Below are positions 1 through 11,273 of a stretch of 64,000 nt of DNA, in pieces. The translations under genes were made by a program, and so were the position numbers. The DNA lies in contig NC_020169.2 in the NCBI RefSeq assembly GCF_000224145.3, positions 2,968,095-3,032,094 on the forward strand, written 5' to 3'. Source of the stretch: Ciona intestinalis (lineage: Eukaryota; Chordata; Ascidiacea; Phlebobranchia; Cionidae). Position 1 is the stretch's first letter; each line of letters opens with the position of its first letter. The notes under the pieces were generated by a model, which was given only the letters and a program-made list of their open reading frames with translations, had not been told where the DNA came from and made no database searches.

Positions 1-21
1 CCTAATTTGCCATTCATACAG

Positions 22-3000
22 GGAAAATCAGTAAATCGGAAAGCTTGTTTTATTACGGCGGTGGCAATGATACCTTCGATATGCATAACCCAAATGTAAC
101 CGCCAGACCGCCGTTCCTTGAAGACTTGGTGGCTGCACAGCGCAACAGCAGCTTGTTCTCTGGCATTGTTGCCAACTGCACAATCAACATGGTACTTTCC
201 ACCACATGCCTGTACGACGTTTTAACTACAAACAGAACAGACATTGGACTTTCAACCTTAACTGAAGAGAGTTCCTCACAAGCCACTTCACAAGCGAACG
301 GTAATACCTATAGGTTTTTGGAACAGCGTTTATAAGTTACGACGTGTAGAAACGTTATTTTGTCACTTGTATTATTAAGTAACAGATATTTGTATAACTT
401 TTAGCGAACACGCCGCCAAATGTAACTATTTCCACAACCCTTGACTTCGTGGATGGTTTTTTTCAAGTAAGAGTTGGACATTTATCACAGCTTCAACTTA
501 TCGGGATTGACGCGGAAAATCATCAAATCACCTATTCAATTTCAAACGACACGCCGGCAATTGGATTGCACATTGATTCAGGTAAATAGCAGAACAAATG
601 AAGAGAAATATTGCTTCAACATCAAACTGCTTTTCACAGGCTCAGGTTTGCTCAGTTGGACTGTTCAAACAAACACTACAGACACAAACATAACGCTTGT
701 GGTCTTGGCTACTGACGCTTTGCAAGCAGTAAAAGCTGTTACGATACCAGTTAAACTATGTAATTGCCAGAACAACGGTGTGTGTCAATACAATGAGAGC
801 AAATACGGCACGACGGATTTCCTTGTAAGTTACACTTAAATTTATCCCTAAAATTCTCCCAAATCAATCCCATGGTAATGGGTCTAACGAGTTCAGCGAG
901 TGAATCACACAAATTGTTCTTCATTTCTGCAGATTGTTGAATGTGCATGTACAGACGCTTACAATGGCCACTATTGTACCGACGATCGAAATGGCTGCGA
1001 TTTCGGAGCTTGCTACGCGGGTGTAAACTGTACAGATATAAAGGCACCAGGAGTTGGTCAAACCTGTGGCTCCTGTCCATCAGGAACAGCAGGTATATCA
1101 ACGCACGTTTCAAAATTATGTTCATATGATACTATCACATAGTTTGATTTTGTTCACTTCTTCTATCTTTGTTACCATAACCAAAGAGACAAATCTGACA
1201 TCATGGTACAAAGGTTAGCGGGCCTGCCTCTTACCCAGCAGCTACGGGTTCAAGGCTTGTCGCAGCTACCATTGAGGGCGAAAGTGTCCTTGAACAACAA
1301 AAGGCATTTCCTCCAGCCTAGTGGTCACTAATGGGTTGTCCGAATGATCAGCCACACATAAAAAATGACAAAAATCTCAGAAAAATAATCACAAGACACA
1401 TAACAGCAATTGCTCTAACCCTGCAGCCACTAAAGAGTTGCCCAAATCGTCCTTTCCAGCCATGCGTGGGCAAATAAGTTTCATACATTCATTTTAATTA
1501 AAGTCATTAGTTCACATAGTTTTACAAAGCCAAGTAAACCTGATTCTTATGACAGGCGATGGAAGAAATTGCACCACAATTAACATGTGCGAGTCAAACC
1601 CATGCTCACAAGTTTGCTCTCCAGTGTTTAATGGTTACAATTGTTTATGTCATTCGGGTTACCGAGTCAACACTTCAAACAATACACTATGCGATGAAAT
1701 AAATGAATGTCAAGAAAATAATCCCTGCGCTAACGCATCTAACACAAGTTGTAACAATACAGCTGGAAGCTACAAGTAAGAATAAGTAAAATATACACCT
1801 ATGTTTTAGCTACAAAACACAACATATAGAAAATGATTTGATTTCCTAATGAAACTGCTTCAACACATGAAGGTTTTGAAACATACCATTTGTAATCAAA
1901 ACTTTCTTTATATTTTAGTTGTGTTTGTTACGATGGGTATTCAAAGATTTTCAACTCTACTGATGATTGCTATGATATAAACGAATGCCTAACAGGAGCA
2001 CATAACTGCTCCAATGCAACCTCAACATGTAGCAATACTGGAGGCTCTTTTGTTTGTGTGTGCAAGTCAGGATATGAAAGGTGAATTTAACTTAGCACAG
2101 TGGGTTAGAGCACCTGACTCTAACCCAGATATAATAGGTTCCTGGCTCGCCGTTGCTACCATTGTGGGCGTATGTGTCCTTGGGCAAGACACTTAACGGC
2201 AATTCCTCTAATCCAGTGGTCAGTAATGGGTTGTCCAAATGATCAGTCACACATAAAAATAAGATAATACCCAAAAAATAATCACCCACAAAGTAACATA
2301 CTCGGTAAATCGTAAGCTGGCACGAGGTGTATAAAACAGAACACCCATGTTTAACGACTGTCGTTTCTGGCCACGTGAAGATAAGGTAAGTTGCATTCAT
2401 TGATCTTACTTGTGCAAAATCGAGGTGAGTTATTGTTTCTCTTCTACTAGGTTGCCTGGCGTTTCACAACAGTCAGCATGTACAGATAGGAATGAATGTG
2501 AAACTGGGACCCACACCTGCAACAACAGAACAGAGACTTGTAAAAATTTAATTGGCTCATTCAGATGTGACTGCTCGTAAGTTACAAAAATAATTTTACC
2601 ATGATAACCAATTTAAAACAGGATTTAAGTTAATATTAAATCGATAATTTTATAGCAGTTGTTATTATATTTTTGAACTAAACCAATGAAGGTTTAAATA
2701 TTTTCAATTTAGTTCCGGGTACGAGAACAAAAGTGGAAGCTGTCAAGATATTAAAGAATGCTCTGATCCACAACAAAACAACTGTAATACACAAAGCAAC
2801 AGGTCAATATGTGTTGAGGCTGATGGAAGCTATGGATGCAACTGTTTGAGTGGATTTTCTGGAAATGGATCAGTAAGTATTTAATAACAGTTTGTTTTCC
2901 ATTACGTTTGAAAAAACTTTTTACAAGTAACATTTTAAAATATGTCATATGCAGGTATGTGAGGATATTGATGAATGTGCTTCAAATACAAGTCTGTGCT

Positions 3001-6000
3001 CAAGCAATGCTAGTTGTAGAAACAAAAATGGATCATACGAATGTTTGTGCAACACAGGGTTTACATTTTTAAGTGGATCATGCATAGATATAAGTAAAGT
3101 TAATTTTTAGTCTGTTGAAAATTTAGTTAAAACTGTTTATATAACAGAGGAGTGCAACAACAGCACACTGAATAACTGTGACAGATCATTTCCAAACTCA
3201 TCAATGTGCATTGAAACTGAAGGTGGCTTCTATTGCACTTGTTCTGTTGGATACACAGGAAACGGTACACACTGCACAGGTAGGCTAAATTTTCATAAAC
3301 AATGTTTAAAACAAAAGGAGTAGAGCAAATTCACAATAACAAAATTCATTTAACAGACATAAATGAATGTGAATCAAATCCTTGTATGAATGGGGGAAAT
3401 TGCACTGATGTCGTTAACGGTTATACATGTGCATGCGCTGTTGGATATACAGGAACCAACTGCCAAACTGGTAATATTTTAGAAACTGGTGTTTTACAAC
3501 AATAAATAACTTCTAATTTTTAATTTTTGATTTAGATATTGATGAGTGTGCATCAAATCCTTGTATGAATGGTGGAAATTGCACTGATGTCGTTAATGGT
3601 TATACATGTGCATGCGTTGGTGGATATACAGGAACCAACTGCCAAACTGGTAATATTTTAAAAACTGGTGTTTTACAACAATAAATAACTTCTAATTTTG
3701 AATTTTCGATTTAGATATTGATGAGTGTGCATCAAATCCTTGCATGAATGGTGGAAATTGCACTGATGTCGTTAATGGTTATACATGTGCATGCGCTGGT
3801 GGATATACAGGAACCAACTGCCAAACTGGTAATATTTTAGAAACTGGTGTTTTACAACAATAAATAACTTCTAATTTTTAATTTTTGATTTAGATATTGA
3901 TGAGTGTGCATCAAATCCTTGTATGAATGGTGGAAATTGCACTGATGTCGTTAATGGTTATACATGTGCATGCGCTGGTGGATATACAGGAACCAACTGC
4001 CAAACTGGTAATATTTTAGAAACTGGTGTTTTAAAAAATAAATAACTTCTAATTTTTTTGATTTAGATATTGATGAGTGTGCATCAAATCCTTGTATGAA
4101 TGGTGGAAATTGCACTGATGTCGTTAATGGTTATACATGTGCATGCGCTGGTGGATATACAGGAACCAACTGCCAAACTGGTAATATTTTGAAACTGGTG
4201 TTTACAAAAATAAATAACTTCTAATTTTTAATTTAGATATTGATGAGTGTGCATCAAATCCTTGTATGAATGGTGGAAATTGCACTGATGTCGTTAATGG
4301 TTATACATGTGCATGCGCTGCTGGATATACAGGAACCAACTGCCAAACTGGTAACATTTTAATACTGGTGCCTCTTCAAAAATAAATAACTTCTAATTTT
4401 TAATTTAGATATTGATGAGTGTGCATCAAACCCTTGTATGAATGGTGGAAATTGCACTGATGTCGTTAACGGTTATACATGTGCATGCGCTGCTGGATAT
4501 ACAGGAATCAACTGTTTAAACTGGTAATATTTAGGTATTAGTTACTTACAAAAGTAAGTATTTTCTAATTTTTTATTCAGATATTGATGAGTGTGCATCA
4601 AATCCCTGCATGAATGGTGGAAATTGCACTGATGTCATTAATGGTTATACATGTGCATGCGCTGCTGGATATACAGGAATCAACTGCCAAACTGGTAACA
4701 TTTGAGGAACTGGTGCCTCTTCAAAAATAAATAACGTCTAAATTTTTGATTTAGATATTGATGAGTGTGCATCAAACCCTTGTATGAATGATGGAAATTG
4801 CACTGATGTCGTTAACGGTTATACATGTGCATGCGCTGCTGGATATACAGGAACCAACTGCCAAACTGGTAATATTTTTAATACTGGTGCCTCTTCAAAA
4901 ACAAACAACGTCTAAATTTTAATTTAGATATTGATGAGTGTGCATCAAACCCTTGTATGAATGGTGGAAATTGCACTGATGTGGTTAACGGTTATACATG
5001 TGCATGCGCTGCTGGATATACAGGAATCAACTGTTTAAATGGTANNNNNNNNNNNNNNNNNNNNNNNNNNNNNNNNNNNNNNNNNNNNNNNNNNACAGAG
5101 AACTATTCAGTATTTGGACATGGAATGGACAATTCTGTAAAGCGCCATCTTTTAAAAGACCAACTGTTTGTAAGTTTTATCGTAAATTGTTGTTTTGTAT
5201 TAAATTATTGAATATATTGTTGATTTTATTGAACTGTCAACTATATTTGTTGTTTTGTGTTGAATTGTTAATAACATTTGTTGATTTGTGTTGAATTTTT
5301 GATAATATTTGTTGATTTGTATTGAATTCAGATGTGGTTGATGAATGCATGTTATCACCATGCCTAAACAACGGGACCTGTACAGACATTGGCGTTGATT
5401 TCAATTGTTCTTGCACACCTAACTTCCTTGGAAAACGTTGTGAAATTGGTCAGTTTCATCATGAAATATGTTGTTTTAAGACTTCGAAGTTTCGAACCTT
5501 TTTAATTTTTTTTATTCCTTTTAGCTGATTACTGTAGAAACTCTCCATGTGGTATGAATACGGATTGTATGAATGTAAACAATACATTTGTGTGCAAATG
5601 CAAGGATTTCCATAGAGGGGATCCAACTGTTGGTTGTTCAGGTATTGTTAGTTACAGTTATGCTTGTTTATTCATTCGTTAATAGAGTAAAAACCAATTT
5701 ATTTTCAGCATATTGTCCTTCCCATTCAACTACAGTTGGGAAACATTCAATTTCTTTTGGTGATGTTTGGAGGAATCAAATTGCCTACTCTAAAGAGAAA
5801 TGTCCAAGTAAATGAGCAATACCCAAATTATACAACATGGATTCTTAGTTTTTTCGATTCTAAGAAATGGATTTATAAGCTATGAGAAAAAAAACAATAG
5901 TTTTAAAACTTATAGTAAAAAGTTATTAAATCTAACATGCACTTACAAAAAAAGACAGAATAGCTAAAAATTACTATCCATTTGTATGCCATAGTTTAAG

Positions 6001-9000
6001 AACTACTGCTAAAATACTTTTTGCTTTAACTACATTGCTGCAATTACAGATGGTCGCCCTATAGCTTCAATATTCTGTAATCCATCTTTGAATTCACCTG
6101 TAACCTCTCTTAACTGTAACATTACAATAGCATCTTCAGTAGCTCAAATTCAAACAAGCCTAACTGAGGTGAGTGGTGAAATAAAGCTAAATGGAAAATA
6201 AACAAATGGTTTACTTACAGACCAAAGTAAACAGCTCAATGATTGAAACGATCTCAAAAGAATTCCAGCTATTAACATCCAATTCTAACAGCTCCACTGA
6301 CGAGACTGTTAAACTTGTGGGGGTGGTCAACGAAATAGTTAATGCATCAAAAAGGAACAATATAACAGTAAGAACTTTGATGTCGAAATAATGAATATAA
6401 GATGACAATGTTTTTTCAGCTTACTCCAATTGCGTGGGTAAATTTGGTGTTGTTAACCGACCATCTTACATCGTCAATCAAAAGCAACGACTTGCCTGCA
6501 AACAACCGTGCTCAACTTTTACATTCTCTTGATGAAATTAACGATCTTGCCACTTTACCATCCAATGGCGGTGATCTTGCTGTGGAAGCGGAGAATTTGG
6601 CTGTTTCGGTATTAAATTGTTTTTGCTAATGTATATTTGGGTTCGGTGGCTTAGTATTTGGTGCGCTGGCATTGTACCTGATCGATAACAGGTTCTCAAT
6701 ACTGCTACCATTGTGGGTTTATTTTCATACCAAGACCCATAATGTTTGATCCTTGTGGTCACTTGGCTATTTGACCAAATTGTCAGCAACTGAAAATACT
6801 AGCATTCATAAAGTTGCATATGTTGATTCAAACCCCTGTAGTATATTAACCCTTGTTGGCCCAGTTCATGAGAATAATCTTCACACACTCATTTGTTCAA
6901 ATATATAATTTGCAGATTCACAGAGTTTCAAATGTCTCTTCGCAACACTACACAGTACAAATTCAAAAGGACAACTCAACTTTAGCTGAAGCAGCTAAAG
7001 TTGATATTCCAAGTGCGGTTATAAAACGTGCCATGCAAAATAATGCATACCGTGATCAAGTAACAATTGTACACCACAAATCAAGTTCGTTGTTTCCATC
7101 AAACTTCAATATTTCTCAAGTAAACATATAAATTAGTTTTTTGATAAAAAAAATTAACAATTTTTTTTCAGATAACAGCGGTTAGTTTCAACTTGCAAAT
7201 AAACATCGACAACCTGCCTGACCCGGTAAAAATAGAAAATTCAAATCTTCCATTTCGTCACAGTAAAGTAGTGAAACCAGAAAATCGATATCAGGTAACT
7301 GTCATTGTAAAAATCTTACATATATATATATTTACATAATTATTTAAACTTTTTTTTAAATTTATGCAGGCTGACAGAACTCAGTTACAATGCAGATATT
7401 GGGATGAGGACACAACTAATTGGCTTCCCGATGGTTGCTGCTTAAATCATACAGAGTATCCACCACTATGCCAATGCAACCATCTTACTAACTTTGCATT
7501 AGTTGTGGTAAGAACTAAATGCGTTTGGTTATCCTACTATATCATTTAAACTGTAATACATTAGTTATTTTTTGTCTCACCGAACAGGCTAGGGACGTAG
7601 TACCAGCTGACTTTATTCTATCAATTGTCAGCGATATTGGATGCATTCTTTCAGCCATTGGACTTGCTTTAACCATTATCATACAACTGACAAACCGGTA
7701 CACAATTACAACATCGATCATTCGAACAAATGTTTATCCTAACCTTACATTGCAGAGAACGACGTAAACTACGTTGTACGCAGATATTTGTAAATCTTTG
7801 CTTTAACCTGATGATGGCTTACATTCTCTTTCTTGCTGGTATTGAGCAAGCTCACAACGATCGCTCTTGTACAGTGATAGCTGCGTTTCTACATTTCTTT
7901 TTCCTTGCCACTTGGTGCTGGATGGCTGTATATAGCTATGACCTCTACAAGGGTTTAATAGAGGTAACTTAGGAAAAATATAAATTCTAGTAACCGCCAT
8001 GTATTAAAAATTGCTTCTACGTAACCCAAAGCAAGTTTTTACATTTTTGAATCTTTAGAAATCATTTTGATTGACAGGTGTTCCGAGATGACAAAGAAAA
8101 CTTTATGAAGAGAGCTTATGCATTTGCATATGGTTTTCCTATTGCAGTAGTTGCTATTAATGTTGGTATCACTGTTGGTTATGTGGACGCATTAGCAGAT
8201 ACAGTGACATGTACAGGAGGTTAGTCATTTGAAATTACTACGATTCAATTCTTTGTTAATTAACTGTTATGCTGACATATTATCTTCTTAAGGTGAAAAA
8301 AAATCAAGAGCTTTATAATATTTTGATCGCGTTATACAAAAACTTTACTGACATATACATTTTAAACCAATTACCAAGTTATAGGTGTACTTTAATCTAT
8401 AAATTGTGGGATTCTCGCACACAATGTGTTCAGATATTTAGAATACACTTTTAATAAAATTCTATTAAACTTTAGTATTTTGATTTCTTTAGTAAATGAT
8501 TTGGCGCAGTGGTCATACAGAGCAGACTATGCATGTTGGATTACTGGGTATTCACTGTACATGGGATTTTTGCTTCCTGTAGGAATCATGCTTGTCTTTA
8601 ATGTAGGCGTCTTTGTCATTGTACTCAGGAAGGTTATTTGGAGAGAGCATGAGGTAAGATCAAGGTTATACTCATTTATGATACCGAATTGTTATTTGGG
8701 ACAAACTTTAACAGAATGAACAAAATCCATTCTTTCAATGTATATATGAACATCTCTCTTTTACATTGGTATAGCCATGAGTTTATTTTGATAAGATAAT
8801 TTGGTGTATAAATTCTGCACTATGTCTAATATGTACGAGTACAGATTTGGGATTGTTATTAGCTGTTTTTTTATGATTCTGTTTCAGATAAGCTCATCTG
8901 CTGCCAAGGTGTCAACAAAACAAAACTTATCTATTACTTTGGCATTAGTAGCAACTATGGGCCCTACTTGGATTTTCGGATTTGTAATGCTTCTTTCCAC

Positions 9001-9658
9001 GGATTCAGTGTTCTATTATGTTATGAGCTGGTTCTTTGCCATCTTTGTAGCTACTCAAGTATGCAACATTCTTATATTATTTAAGTTTTTTATAAATGTA
9101 ACCAGTTTCTATTGATAAAACATAGTAGTGCATGGGCCATGAGTGCAACCATGTGTAATTGGTAGCAATCCAACCCACGTAACATTACTCATCTCATCTG
9201 CATATCATGCCAGACTTCTGCTTTACTGACTTCACACAACAGACAGTCCAACGCAGTATGACTCATATTTTGTGCAATTCCGTCGCAAAAACTTGTCTGG
9301 AAGCAATACCTTACTATGACCCTTGGCAACTATGTATTCATTAAGCTATTCCAACAACCCTATCTTACTACAAAAGTGGCCTTATCATAATACGAAACTT
9401 ACACATGTAAAGTTGTGATAAACAAACCAACAGTGAATTTTAACATCATTATTCTATCCCAAGGGGTTCATGATCTTCTTTATGAGTTCGATTCGCAACA
9501 AGGAAGTACGAAGTGTCTGGACCAGTACTGTCTCGGATGCTCTAAGCAGGGTCAGAGAAACTGTCTCTATCCATTCTGCAGCTTATGACCTCAGCCACGC
9601 CAGGGGATCTGGCAAGTTTCCTGATACAAATGAACACTCTGGCAGCTACCTGCAATAA
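22..9658 (+). CDS. Adhesion GPCR with mucin-like, EGF, GAIN/GPS and 7TM regions (5' end outside window)
   Basis: Cell-surface receptor, partial at the 5' edge. Exons by splice signal and phase: 22-300, 405-581, 640-824, 933-1092, 1556-1775, 1919-2080, 2451-2576, 2713-2872, 2955-3093, 3148-3279, ten EGF exons 3357-5041, one ending 5169, 5332-5448, 5525-5641, 5709-5807, 6050-6168, 6221-6367, 6420-6608, 6916-7119, 7172-7294, 7370-7507, 7588-7697, 7756-7963, 8078-8219, 8493-8653, 8888-9058, 9464-9658. The first exon resembles the end of a VWD region as in MUC4/SUSD2-type proteins (SLFYYGGG, then a CLYDV motif). Calcium-binding EGF domains follow (DINEC, DIDEC starts). A hormone-receptor-like Cys segment spans 5709-6168. 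The GPS at 7370-7507 has the cleavage motif [11 protein letters not shown], expected cut between L and T. Seven hydrophobic segments lie between 7588 and about 9480; the tail is about 50 residues. AATAAA at 9758. The family is certain; the ligand and closest vertebrate relative are not clear. Confidence 0.9.
1192..1480 (+). repeat. Diverged tRNA-like SINE copy in a receptor intron
   Basis: Shares the core 'taccattg.gggc', 'tgtccttg', 'agtggtcactaatgggttgt' and 'tgatcagccacacat' blocks with the copy at 2092-2400. A B-box-like GGTTCAAGGC lies at 1249. It sits in the intron between exons 933-1092 and 1556-1775. Confidence 0.6.
2092..2400 (+). repeat. tRNA-like SINE, best preserved copy
   Basis: Starts with an A-box-like segment (GGGTTAGAGCACC) and a B-box-like segment (GGTTCCTGGCTC), followed by a shared body that recurs at least six more times in the window. 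It ends with a conserved tail: gtgtataaaacagaacacc, then an alternating 'cgtt' segment. It lies in the receptor intron 2081-2450. Read as a tRNA-derived retroposon, not a functional tRNA, because the cloverleaf is not kept. Confidence 0.65.
3357..5041 (+). repeat. Tandem array of ten near-identical EGF exons
   Basis: Ten copies of one exon plus its intron, at about 170-180 base spacing: 3357-3470, 3536-3649, 3715-3828, 3894-4007, 4067-4180, 4237-4350, 4409-4523, 4581-4694, 4755-4868, 4928-5041. Nine are 114 bases with phase 1 at both ends, so copies can be added or skipped without changing frame. Copy 7 is 115 bases. Each encodes an EGF domain of the form [10 protein letters not shown]...[13 protein letters not shown]. 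Introns are nearly as alike as exons, pointing to recent duplication or ongoing gene conversion. Confidence 0.95.
5045..5094. other. Assembly gap of exactly 50 N
   Basis: The run begins three bases into the donor of the tenth EGF exon. A round number of N is usually a placeholder of unknown size, so further EGF exons may be missing here. Confidence 0.98.
6641..6790 (+). repeat. Degenerate SINE fragment in a receptor intron
   Basis: Matches the head of the SINE family (gttcggtggctta..., 'gctaccattgtggg') and the 'cttgtggtcacttgg' segment. Lies in intron 6609-6915. Confidence 0.5.
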
Positions 9659-9757
9659 GTTAACTAATAATTATTTTTCCGTGTCAAACTATATAATGGG
9701 AAGAGCTATAATGATGTATATAATTATTTATGATGACTTTTACATCGGAATTCAAGA

Positions 9758-9763
9758 AATAAA
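9758..9763 (+). terminator. Poly(A) signal AATAAA of the adhesion GPCR
   Basis: AATAAA 100 bases after the receptor stop codon, in AT-rich sequence with no further open frame. Confidence 0.7.
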
Positions 9764-9979
9764 ATTTTCTGCTTTAAAAAATGTTTGGTAGTACCTGTCA
9801 TTAGAAGTAAAGGAAGTAAACACTTTTATTCTGATACTTTTCCTTTTTTAAATAAACGGAATCTATAATAACATGTAATAAAAACAATGTACATTCAACC
9901 ATATGCAGTGCTCTCCTACCATGGGCATTGCCGCCACACGTGTTTAAAGTTATGTATTTTGAATATTTTTTATACAATA

Positions 9980-10051
9980 TGACGTCACGATCCGATTTGG
10001 ATTTGGGGATAACAAGGGGCATTGTGTAGTCATAAGCTATGCTATAGCAAC
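9980..10051 (+). promoter_or_regulatory. Possible CFAP90 upstream region: CRE and RFX half-site
   Basis: A perfect CRE palindrome (TGACGTCA) lies at 9980-9987. GCTATAGCAAC near 10041-10051 contains a half-site like those of RFX factors, which drive ciliary genes. Both lie 55-130 bases before the CFAP90 start. The full two-arm X-box is not present, so this is suggestive only. Confidence 0.3.
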
Positions 10052-10106
10052 ATGGGTATAGGGTTATGCAGAAATTATTAAGGTTGTTTTATGGAATTAT
10101 AAGAAG

Positions 10107-10550
10107 ATGGAGGGTGGAGAACATTTTACTCCTGAGCAGAGAAAACTGCAGTGGTGTGAGTTCGTTCGCAGAGAACGGAAGATGTGCAACACAGCATTCG
10201 ATGCGTGGGAAAAACCTTATGGCACCTGGCTTCAACCAAACGATATCGGAAAGAATATAAGTTACTTTAACAACAACAAACAACATGGAAAGCATTCGGA
10301 GTATGAACGCCTCTTTCATTTGAAGCATCACTACGAGAAGAAATTGCACAGAGACGACAGAGCGAACAGAATTGGCCTTAATGTACACGACGAAGAGAAA
10401 GACAAGGCTGTACCGATTCTATCTTCATCTGTGTATGGATCCAGACCACCACTGGAGAAAACGAATAGAGAGCACGTTATAATTGAAAGTGTTAACAAGG
10501 GTTTTTACCGTTCCCGTGGTACAAATATCCCGAGCAGTTCTGACGGCTAA
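10107..10550 (+). CDS. CFAP90: Cilia- and flagella-associated protein 90 (C5orf49 family)
   Basis: A single 147-residue frame. The diagnostic block KLHRDDR (about residues 72-78), followed by GLNVHDEE and SSSVYGSRPP (about residues 107-116), matches human C5orf49/CFAP90, where the same order is KLHRDDR, GLHVNEEE, SSVYGKR. The C-terminal FYR...NIPS segment also aligns. Family members associate with ciliary doublet microtubules. The first 50 residues (Lys/Arg-rich) are not obviously conserved. No intron is needed. The ATG at 10107 is the first in frame after a short AT-rich leader. It stands alone between the receptor 3' end and the tail of the ETS gene on the other strand. Confidence 0.85.
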   Translation: MEGGEHFTPEQRKLQWCEFVRRERKMCNTAFDAWEKPYGTWLQPNDIGKNISYFNNNKQHGKHSEYERLFHLKHHYEKKLHRDDRANRIGLNVHDEEKDKAVPILSSSVYGSRPPLEKTNREHVIIESVNKGFYRSRGTNIPSSSDG

Positions 10551-11273
10551 CTTAGGTCAAGAATAATAGAAATCAAGTACTTTTTTTTACCATTTTTAAT
10601 GTACAGAAACGATACTACTGTTTAATGGGCGCAAATAAAAGAAAACAATTGGCGTCAAAATCGCAATAGCCGGGCGTATTTAAGTAAGGCATCAAACTGA
10701 CAACGCATTGAATGAAAAACGGGCTGGGAAGACACCAGAGTGAACGCACAGATCAGAAAAAGTTTCGTTAAAAAGACTCCTTGGTAGATATGTCAATCAT
10801 GTGGCACAGTCTAATGAAACAGTTCGTACAAAACAGGACTGCTCATCGTTTAACACAATGTGTGGGCTACAGTGAATTTCATAAAATAAAGACACCAACT
10901 CTCTTGGTGATCTTATACTCAGTTAGTGAGGAGAAATGGTCAAATTTTGGAAATACCTAAGTTTATACAGTGGAGGCGATGAAATCCGTTGTCACGGACA
11001 TTGAAATTTCGTGGCTCCCTAGTGAGAATGATATACGGGATTGACCTGCGGTGTCATGGTCGATAATGTATTGGTGGGCAATATTATCAAACCGTCAATC
11101 ATGTATGCTGTTTTTGGGTGATCGAAATATAAACCGCCGCCGAAAGTCTGTGTAATATTATTTAAGTAGAATAATTTGGCTCGCTTGGCGTGCACCGGCA
11201 AATTTTTGACGTATACAGTGTGTGGCTGTCCATTATCTTATAGCTACAAAAAAGTCAATTTAAAAATGTCCGT
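10551..11273. other. Spacer between converging CFAP90 and ETS genes
   Basis: Holds the 3' ends of both transcripts. No convincing open frame, repeat or RNA gene was seen. No clear AATAAA could be assigned to the minus-strand gene. Confidence 0.5.

Noticed and set aside
467-490. Possible tiny intron (GTAAGA...CACAG) inside exon 405-581
   Set aside because: 24 bases is too short for an intron, and reading through keeps the frame and a sensible cadherin-like sequence.
2092-2170. tRNA gene suggested by A- and B-box-like segments
   Set aside because: No cloverleaf can be paired; the segment is the head of a dispersed SINE.
3357-5041. CRISPR-like regular repeats
   Set aside because: The units are 114-base exons plus introns encoding EGF domains in a eukaryotic gene; there are no short repeats with unique spacers.
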